A DNA stretch of 64,000 nucleotides from DATJLY01 sp035532935. GTDB lineage: Bacteria > Pseudomonadota > Alphaproteobacteria > ATCC43930 > CGMCC-115725. The notes beneath the pieces are model-generated. The model searched no databases, had not been told where the DNA came from, and saw only the letters and a program-made list of their open reading frames with translations. Below are positions 28,101 through 33,433 of the stretch, piece after piece. The DNA lies in contig DATKQE010000077.1 in the NCBI GenBank assembly GCA_035532935.1, positions 93,507 to 157,506 of the forward strand, given 5' to 3'. Numbering within the stretch: position 1 is the first letter of the stretch; each line of letters starts with the position of its first letter. Both the position numbers and the translations under genes were made by a program.

Positions 28101-28530
28101 CGATCTCGGCGAGATCGCCCCACACGGTGACGCGCGACGGGTCGTCCGGATCGATCGCCCGCGGCGAACGCAGCGATCCATCGGACTCGCGTACGAACCA
28201 GTTCGGATGCGTCGCGGCGAGCACGCTGTCCTTCGCCGTGTGGTTCAGGACGAGGTCCATCATCACCGCGAGTCCGCGCTTTGCCGCCGCATCGGCGAAC
28301 GCGGCGAGGATGGCATCGTCCGATCGCGTATCCTCGCCGCGGAACGACGGGTTGAGCCGGAAATAATCCTTTACCGCATAGAGGCTGCCCGAGAAGCCCG
28401 GGAAATGGAACGGATTCACATAGACCCAATTGAAGCCCATGTCGCGGATGCGGTCGAGTTGCGCGGTCCACGCTTCGACCGGCCCCACCAGGGACGGGAA
28501 CAGGTTGTAGAGGCGGGGGCCTTCTTGCAT
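25189..28530 (-). CDS. glgE: GlgE maltosyltransferase with extra N-terminal GH13 module
   Basis: 1113 residues, far longer than GlgE alone (about 660). From about residue 460 on is GlgE, which adds maltosyl units from maltose-1-phosphate to alpha-1,4-glucan: RIVIENVRPEIDGGRFAVKRE, YAAWYEMFPRS, the nucleophile in FRVDNPHTKPVPFWEW (Asp834), acid in IFLAEAFTRP (Glu863) and SYTYFTWRNFK. Residues 1-440 form a second GH13 barrel (PRLYNLFPSLVG) keeping an Asp/Glu/Asp set in GFRGDAAYK, FMAETLGCR and FPESHDTDR (176, 205, 260). ATG 28530 has CGGAGA upstream; the frame is open to 28590. First gene of the six-gene operon. Confidence 0.93.
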   Translation of the reverse strand: MQEGPRLYNLFPSLVGPVEAWTAQLDRIRDMGFNWVYVNPFHFPGFSGSLYAVKDYFRLNPSFRGEDTRSDDAILAAFADAAAKRGLAVMMDLVLNHTAKDSVLAATHPNWFVRESDGSLRSPRAIDPDDPSRVTVWGDLAEIDYGERAEREAIVAFWRRVVTHYAGLGFRGFRGDAAYKVPSPVWRAVIAAARDKERGVVFMAETLGCRPDEVAALHDAGFDYLFNSSKWWDFKAPWLMEQYDIYRRIAPTVAFPESHDTDRLAADLARDGVTDPAEIEAIYRQRYLFAAAFSTGMMMPIGYEFGFRRKMDVVKTRPSDWETPLFDLSDFIADANRVKASRAALNAEGAQACARLGDSVVGLRRTGADGWVATLINPDRRRAHTIAFRDLAGIGIDSPGVEVTPGHAGAQLDRGTLLCLEPSEARIFGSGIAPDAKRRPRAAPRRADAGTPIERQRSRRIVIENVRPEIDGGRFAVKREVGEWFEVWADIFRDQHDKIAAVLCHRRKGDTEWHETPMTLADPGLDRWRGAIRLEENTRYDYTIEAWTDAYESRLDEIEKKRRAGDSVALELIESREIVAAALERARDADRPRIAQALAAFDHARSEDERAAVLASARLRAVMARTPDRSRAVRLDREFEVIADRPAARYAAWYEMFPRSQGRDPMRSATFDDCIGRLDAIRSMGFDVLYLVPIHPIGRTNRKGPNNARNGGADAPGSPYAIGAAEGGHDAVHPELGTLDDFRRLVDACHAHGMEIALDFAVQCAPDHPWLKQHPEWFEFRLDGTVKHAENPPKKYQDIVNLNFDCADRDNLWRALRDVVLFWIDQGVKIFRVDNPHTKPVPFWEWLIREVRDRHPETIFLAEAFTRPAMLKMLAKVGFAQSYTYFTWRNFKDELTAYLDELARSACAEYLRPNFFTNTPDILPPFLQSGGRPAFQIRLVLAATMASVYGIYNGFELCEATAIPGTEEYRDSEKYQYKVWDWDRPGNIKDYIAAVNRIRRDNPALHHLRNLRFYPASDPNVIFYGKMTRDRGNMIFVAVNLDPFDAHDSAIEFPLGEMGVPDGESFEVEELLTDARHLWRGAVQNVRLDPGHDPAAIYRVKAWERVDFRTPSL

Positions 28531-29015
28531 GCCAAAGGGTCTCCGGGTTCCGATGATACGATGCACGCCTATGCGGTGATGGACGCACAAGGGAACGTAA
28601 AGTTCATCCCCTGCGCTCGCACGACCATGGCGGATCGCGTGTCCGGTCGATCCCCAGGCAGAATGACGCGTCGGACCTCGCCACTCTTAGGCCGGTGCGG
28701 CGCGGCGTTCAACCCGAGCTAGCGTCATCGCGCGAAGGGCCGGAATGCCGCGAATGCCGCAACGACGCAATCGCGTTCGGCCGCGTTCGGCGCCGCGTTC
28801 GGCATCGTGCGCTCGCGCCGAATTCTCGAGACTGATGCTGAGATGAGACGATGCGCCGTGTTGGCCGCACCGATTCGCGGCCGGTCGTTCGGTCGAGATT
28901 GCGAACGGTGGCATCGACCGCGCGCACAAAGCCCGACGGATCGATGTCGGCCGCGCCGTCCGGGAGATTTGGACCGCGGCGCTCGGCCGCGGTCCCTATC
29001 CTCAGGCGCGCGTCG
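28531..29015. other. Intergenic region upstream of the trehalose operon
   Basis: About 485 bases between the glgE start and the lipoprotein stop, with no convincing gene on either strand. It should carry the operon promoter on the minus strand. I found no EcfG-type GGAAC-N16/17-CGTT there. Three close CGCGTTCGGC repeats occur around 28770-28805, and a terminator-like hairpin lies at the far end. Confidence 0.5.
28971..28995 (-). terminator. Terminator hairpin after the glycine-zipper lipoprotein
   Basis: A perfect 10-bp stem (GGACCGCGGC / GCCGCGGTCC) with a 5-base loop lies 20 bases past the lipoprotein stop. On the minus strand it is followed by AAATCT rather than a T-run, so it is a factor-independent terminator only by stem strength. 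Confidence 0.55.
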
Positions 29016-29261
29016 CTATTGATTCCACACCGGCTTGCCGAGATCGACGGCCGACGGGCTTGTGACCGCGCCGACAGTCGCGCCGGCGCCGGCGCCGATC
29101 GCCGCTCCCGCCAACGGCGCGCCAACCATCGCGCCGACCACGGCACCGGTCGCCGCGCCCAGCCCGGCGCCGGAGAGGCCGCGGTCGCCCGGCGTCGTCC
29201 CGCAGCCGGCGAGCGTGATGCCTGCAAGAGCAAGAGAAAGAGCGATGACGGATTTTTTCAT
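29016..29261 (-). CDS. Small glycine-zipper lipoprotein
   Basis: 81 residues. The signal peptide MKKSVIALSLALAGITLAGC ends in the lipobox LAGC, and the mature part is a Gly/Ala-rich zipper (GAGLGAATGAVVGAMVGAPL, GAAIGAGAGATVGAV) typical of small outer-membrane lipoproteins of the SlyB/OmpA-linker glycine-zipper type. ATG 29261 follows AGGAGG at five bases. Monocistronic, with a strong hairpin after it. Exact role unknown; such proteins usually support envelope integrity under stress. Confidence 0.82.
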   Translation of the reverse strand: MKKSVIALSLALAGITLAGCGTTPGDRGLSGAGLGAATGAVVGAMVGAPLAGAAIGAGAGATVGAVTSPSAVDLGKPVWNQ

Positions 29262-29717
29262 GTCGTCCTCCTGTCTAACGATGGCTGACGGTGACGTTGG
29301 ACGGTGTCGCGGCCATGGGCTGGCTTTCGTCCGGAACAGTCGGGCGAAACCGTCGGGAAAGGGTCTGTCGCGAAACAGCCCGCACAGCCGTTCCCATCGG
29401 CGCCGAGACACCATCATCGACGGACCCAGCTAACATAGGCCGAGATATCATAAATTCCAGAGCGAAAATAAGGTATCCAAAAAATGTCATATTCCGTAGA
29501 AATGGCGCAGCTCCAAGTGCTGGAGTTAACTGCATCGATTCGTTACACCGATTCCTGGAGATCTACTCGTTCTGGCGGGTTTGACACTGAACGATTATGG
29601 CAATTTGGCGTGCTTTCCTGTCGCCGTGCCCAAATTAGGGGACGCTACTCCGCCATCGGCGCGGTGGACCGAGCGGCGCCGCCGGTGTAGGAGCGGCGCA
29701 GCGGGGTTTCGCCGGGA
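29262..29717. other. AT-richer intergenic stretch
   Basis: About 456 bases without a convincing gene. The part from 29430 to 29640 is visibly AT-richer than its surroundings (for example ATATCATAAATTCCAGAGCG and AAATAAGGTATCCAAAAAAT). It separates the divergent lipoprotein and flavoprotein genes and likely holds both promoters. A 68-codon plus-strand frame at 29484-29690 has no protein-like features. Horizontal origin or a decayed element is possible but unproven. Confidence 0.45.
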
Positions 29718-30674
29718 GTGACGAGCTTGGCCGAGGAATGCGATGTGGCGGTGGCCGGGAGCGGCATCGCCGGATTGAGCGCCGCGCTCGCCTGCGCGCG
29801 GCTCGGCTGGAAGACGCTGCTCCTGACCGGCGACGGTCTCGGCGGCCAGCTTCTCAGTATCGCGCGGATCGACGGCTATCCGGGCTTTCCCGAGGGCATC
29901 CCGGGCTACGAGCTGTGCCCAATGGTGCAGGAACAGGCTGCCGCCTGCGGCGTCGCGTTCGCCGCGACCACGGTCGAGCGCCTTGCCGCTGCCGACGGGC
30001 GCTGGCACATCGCGGCGGGCGACGGCGGCGACCATGTCGCGCGCGCCGTGATCGTCGCGACCGGGGCCGGGCTCAAGACGCTCGACGTTCCCGGGGCGGC
30101 GCGGCTCGCCGGCAAGGGCGTGAGCCATTGCGCCAGCTGCGATGCGCCGCTGCTGCGCGACCGCGTGGCGGCGGTCGTGGGCGGCGGCGATTCGGCAGCG
30201 CAGGAGGCGCTGACGCTCGCCGAGGCCGCGCGCCGGGTGATCGTCCTCCATCGCGGCGCGGCGCTGTCGGCGCAGGCGGCCTATCGCGACCTCGTCCTGG
30301 CGCATCCCAAGATCGAGCTGCGCCCGCGGAGTGTGGTCGAGGAAATTCTGGGCGAGGCCAGCGTCACCGGCCTGCGGGTCCGCGACCGTGCGACCGGGGC
30401 GGTCACGGTCGTGGCTTCGGCGGCGGTGTTCGTCTATATTGGCCTCGCGCCGAACACGGCCTTCCTCGATGGCGTCGTGGCGTGCGATGCGGCGGGGCGG
30501 ATCGTCACCGACCCGTCGCTGCGCAGCGCGCGGCCGGGGCTTTGTGCGGCGGGCGCGGTGCGCTCGGGCTGGGGCGGCCGAGCGGTGATTTCGGCAGGCG
30601 AGGGGACGGCGGCCGCGATCGCGGTCGATCGCTATCTCAGGGACGGGGTCTGGATGGAAGCGGCGCATGGCTGA
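29718..30674 (+). CDS. Thioredoxin-reductase-like FAD/NAD(P) oxidoreductase
   Basis: 318 residues; two-dinucleotide-binding-domain flavoprotein. An FAD-binding GSGIAGLSAALA near the N-terminus, a redox pair CASC (Cys138, Cys141) in the thioredoxin reductase position, an NAD(P)-binding GGGDSAAQEALTLAE and a C-terminal AISAGEGT-like FAD motif (VISAGEGTAAAIA) are visible. GTG 29718 is chosen, with TTG 29727 possible. The last 8 bases overlap the start of the UGA-containing gene (ATGGCTGA), so the two are probably made together, and this enzyme may reduce the U-x-x-C centre of its neighbour. The native thioredoxin is not in the window. Confidence 0.85.
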   Translation: MTSLAEECDVAVAGSGIAGLSAALACARLGWKTLLLTGDGLGGQLLSIARIDGYPGFPEGIPGYELCPMVQEQAAACGVAFAATTVERLAAADGRWHIAAGDGGDHVARAVIVATGAGLKTLDVPGAARLAGKGVSHCASCDAPLLRDRVAAVVGGGDSAAQEALTLAEAARRVIVLHRGAALSAQAAYRDLVLAHPKIELRPRSVVEEILGEASVTGLRVRDRATGAVTVVASAAVFVYIGLAPNTAFLDGVVACDAAGRIVTDPSLRSARPGLCAAGAVRSGWGGRAVISAGEGTAAAIAVDRYLRDGVWMEAAHG

Positions 30675-32292
30675 TCCGGTCACGGTTCACGATCCCCGGG
30701 GCTACCCGCCCAAGGTGACGGGCAAGCGCCTGGCGGGACGGCCCGAATCCTTGGACGGCAAGCTCGTCTATCTGGTCGATTGCCTGTTCGACAATTCCGC
30801 CGCCTTCATGGACCAGATGCAGGACTGGTTCGCGGCCCATCTCCCCGCCGTCAACACCCGGATCATCAAGCCGCGCCAGAGCTGGGTCGATGATGCCGAC
30901 ATGCGGGCGAAGATCGCCTCCGAGGGCAATGGCGCCATTCTCGGCGTCGGCTTGTGAAGCACCTGCACCCCGACGGTCGTCGGGCTGGCAATGTCCCTGG
31001 AACAGGCCGGCGTACCGAGCGTCGCGGTGCATACCGACGTGTTCGCGCGGCTCGCACGCGCGACGGCGCTCGCCAACGGCATGCCGCGCACGCGCCAGGC
31101 CTTCGTGCCGCAGCCGGTGGTTGACCGCTCGCCGGCCGAGCTGCGCGCCTATATCGAAGGCAACGACCCGGTCTCCCGCCGGCCGTTCGTGCAGGAGATC
31201 CTGGAGGGGCTGACCCGCCCGCTCGCGGCCGAAGACCTCACAGGCATCAGCTTCGAGCGCGCGACGCCGCGGCTCCTCGCGCCGGACAGCGAGGAGAACC
31301 TGCAACAGCTTTTCCTCGAGAACCACTGGACCGATTTTCTGCCGATCGTGCTGCCCACCGAGGCACGCGTCGCGCGCATGCTCGCCGGCACCAGCCACCG
31401 GCCGGACGAGGTGGTGGGACGGCTGCGCCCGGCCGCCTTCCGCGAGTTCTGGGAATTCACGGTCGAGAAAGTCGCGGTCAACGCGGTGATGGCCGGAACG
31501 CGGCCGGAATATTTCCCGGTGATCCTCGCGCTGGCCGCGAGCGGCGTCACCGCGCGCTCCAGCAGCACCACCTCGATGGCGAATGTCGTCGTCGTCAACG
31601 GCCCGATCCGGCTGGAAATCGGGATGAATTCGGGCATCGGCGCGCTTGGCCCCTACAACCATGCCAATACGACGATCGGCCGCGCCTACAACCTTTTGTC
31701 GCAAAATCTCCAGGGCGGGTCGGTCCCGGGCGAAACCTATATGGGCTCGCTCGGCAACGCCAATGCCTATGCCGGCTGCTTCGCCGAGAACGAAGAACGC
31801 AGCCCCTGGGAGCCGCTCCATGTCGCCAAGGGGTTCAAGGCCGAGGACAGCACCGTCAGCATCTTCTTCGGCGCGCGGTACACAATATCCGGGTATGGCC
31901 CGCGCGACACTTGGCAGGAACGGTTCCGGCGCAGCTTTGCCGCCTGCGAGCATTTCCCGCCCCTCTTGGTGATCGATCCGATCGTGGCGCGCGGCTTGAT
32001 CGAGCGCGGCATCGCCACGCGGCAGCAACTGGTCGAATGGTGCGCCGCCAATGCGCGGCTCCCGGCGCGCGAGTACTGGGACGACCAGTGGATCCAGACC
32101 CTGCTGCGCCCGCTTGGCGTCGCCGGGGTCGAGCCCTACGCCACCCGCCTCAAGGCCAAGCCCGACGAGGTCATCCCGATCTTCGAGCCGGGCGAGATCA
32201 ACGTCGTGGTCGTCGGCGGCGAAACCCAGGGCGCTTGGAAAATGATCGGCGCACGCTACGAGCGCACCGTCTCGGTGGATGCCTGGCGGTGA
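30667..32292 (+). CDS. Probable selenoprotein, UGSC family, in-frame UGA at codon 97
   Basis: 541 residues if UGA 30955-30957 is read as selenocysteine. The frame before (96 codons) and after it is the same and both parts look like real protein. The N-terminal 150 residues fit the UGSC (seleno)protein domain: SLDGKLVYLVD, then GAILGVGL-U-STCT, then LEQAGVPSVAVHTDVFARLA. Sec97 and Cys100 would form a U-x-x-C redox centre. The C-terminal 380 residues (MAGTRPEYFPVILALAASG, GIGALGPYNHANTTIGRAYN) belong to no family I can name. A SECIS-like hairpin follows the UGA. The alternative is a nonsense mutation, in which case a 96-residue product would result. Confidence 0.82.
30966..30987 (+). promoter_or_regulatory. 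bSECIS-like hairpin directing Sec insertion
   Basis: Immediately after the UGA, CCCGAC (30969-30974) pairs perfectly with GTCGGG (30979-30984) around a GGUC loop; below a C-C mismatch two more pairs extend the stem to 30966-30987. The loop G residues fall at +18 and +19 after the UGA. E. coli fdhF has the same GGUC apical loop at nearly the same distance, which is the SelB recognition feature. The bulged U of fdhF has no obvious counterpart. Confidence 0.7.
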
Positions 32293-32376
32293 CGGCGCAT
32301 CGTGCCATCGCAGGCTCACGGCTATCCTTCCCAAGGAGAGTGTCGAGAAAATTTACACTTCTAGCCGATCCCTCTC

Positions 32377-32391
32377 ATCCCTCGGAGGGAT
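32377..32391. promoter_or_regulatory. Inverted repeats before the PEP-CTERM gene
   Basis: ATCCCTCGGAGGGAT is a 7-bp inverted repeat around one base, followed at 32393-32406 by a second one, TTGCATTATTGCAA. Both lie 50-80 bases upstream of the PEP-CTERM gene in an AT-rich leader. They could be operator half-sites. No regulator can be assigned. Confidence 0.35.
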
Positions 32392-32454
32392 ATTGCATTA
32401 TTGCAAGGACTTATGGGCTGTGGCATAAAAATTGCTCCAGATTGGGCGATGCGA

Positions 32455-33393
32455 ATGATCGGGAAAATCACTAGAGAATGGGCTGCCGTGAACGCAAAGC
32501 GCGGGTTGGGATATGCTGCGCTCGGCGTCTGTCTGGCCCTGTCCGGGGCCGCGACAGCGGCAGCCAGCACCTTCACGATCAATAACGGCCTCGGCGGCAG
32601 CACGCCTACGACCCTGGTCGAAGCGTATAGCGGCAATTCGCCGGACAATTTTTTCACGCCGACAAGTTACGGCTCCCAATGGGGCCCCAATATTAGCAAC
32701 CCGGGCGATCCCTACAGCACCACCGGCGCGACGATTACTTGGACCGGCAACACGATCACGTTCCAGTTCGACACGACGTTCCCGGCCAATTCGACACAGC
32801 CCGGCGTCGACACGACCTACACCAAACAACCGGTCTATGCGGCAGACATCTTTATCAAATCGACCGGCGGCAGCGCGGTTCCCCAATACAATCAGTTCGA
32901 CTACGCGATCGCGCTCGGCTTCACCCAGGCCGCGGATGGCGGCTTGTCCGCTGGTCTCTATCAGGTTTCGAGCGCCAAGACGTCGCAGGACATCTGGACC
33001 TCGCGGACCGGCTTCGTCTATGGCGGTGAATATGCCCCGACTTCGACCTGTGGGACCGCCGGCTGCACCGGCGGGCAGCTTTCGCCGACGGTGCTGACGG
33101 GCGGCACGCAGCAGTCGGATATCACGGTCGGCACGACGTTCGGTACCGGGACCATGGACGTCTCGGTCACGGCGACTGACGCCGCTGGCCTGGCCGAGTT
33201 GAACGCGATTTTCGGAAACGGCGATTTCGACATCTTCTGGGGAACAGGAGATTGCTCCAACGCGCCGATCTGGGGCGATGTCACCTTGACCAATAACAAC
33301 GTTCCCGAACCGGGATCGGTTGGGCTGCTGGCTTCGGCGTTGCTGGGTTTCGCGGTATTCTGCCGGCGCCGGCGACTCCTAACGCGACTTTAA
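32455..33393 (+). CDS. PEP-CTERM sorting domain protein
   Basis: About 312 residues. A signal peptide (GYAALGVCLALSGAATAAAS) leads into a Thr/Ser/Gly-rich exported domain with four cysteines. The C-terminus NNVPEPGSVGLLASALLGFA plus Arg-rich tail is a classic PEP-CTERM sorting signal, cut by an exosortase as proteins move to the surface or biofilm matrix. The start is uncertain: ATG 32455 gives a long n-region, GTG 32488 a compact signal peptide. The next gene encodes the PrsT protein of the same system. No exosortase lies in the window. The body of the protein has no recognised domain. Confidence 0.85.
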   Translation: MIGKITREWAAVNAKRGLGYAALGVCLALSGAATAAASTFTINNGLGGSTPTTLVEAYSGNSPDNFFTPTSYGSQWGPNISNPGDPYSTTGATITWTGNTITFQFDTTFPANSTQPGVDTTYTKQPVYAADIFIKSTGGSAVPQYNQFDYAIALGFTQAADGGLSAGLYQVSSAKTSQDIWTSRTGFVYGGEYAPTSTCGTAGCTGGQLSPTVLTGGTQQSDITVGTTFGTGTMDVSVTATDAAGLAELNAIFGNGDFDIFWGTGDCSNAPIWGDVTLTNNNVPEPGSVGLLASALLGFAVFCRRRRLLTRL

Positions 33394-33433
33394 CCAAGCC
33401 TTGACGGTGCCGGCCTAGCATGCGGCTGGGCCC

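Noticed and set aside
28770..28805. Three CGCGTTCGGC repeats as a CRISPR-like or regulator array
   Set aside because: The copies are too short and irregularly spaced, and such strings are common in this base composition.
28807..29433. Short open frames in the intergenic region before the lipoprotein
   Set aside because: No ribosome sites, no recognisable motifs, and composition resembling random GC-rich sequence.
30667..30957. A stand-alone 96-residue protein ending at TGA 30957
   Set aside because: The same frame continues with family-like sequence and a SECIS-like hairpin directly after the stop, so a single UGA-containing gene explains the region better.
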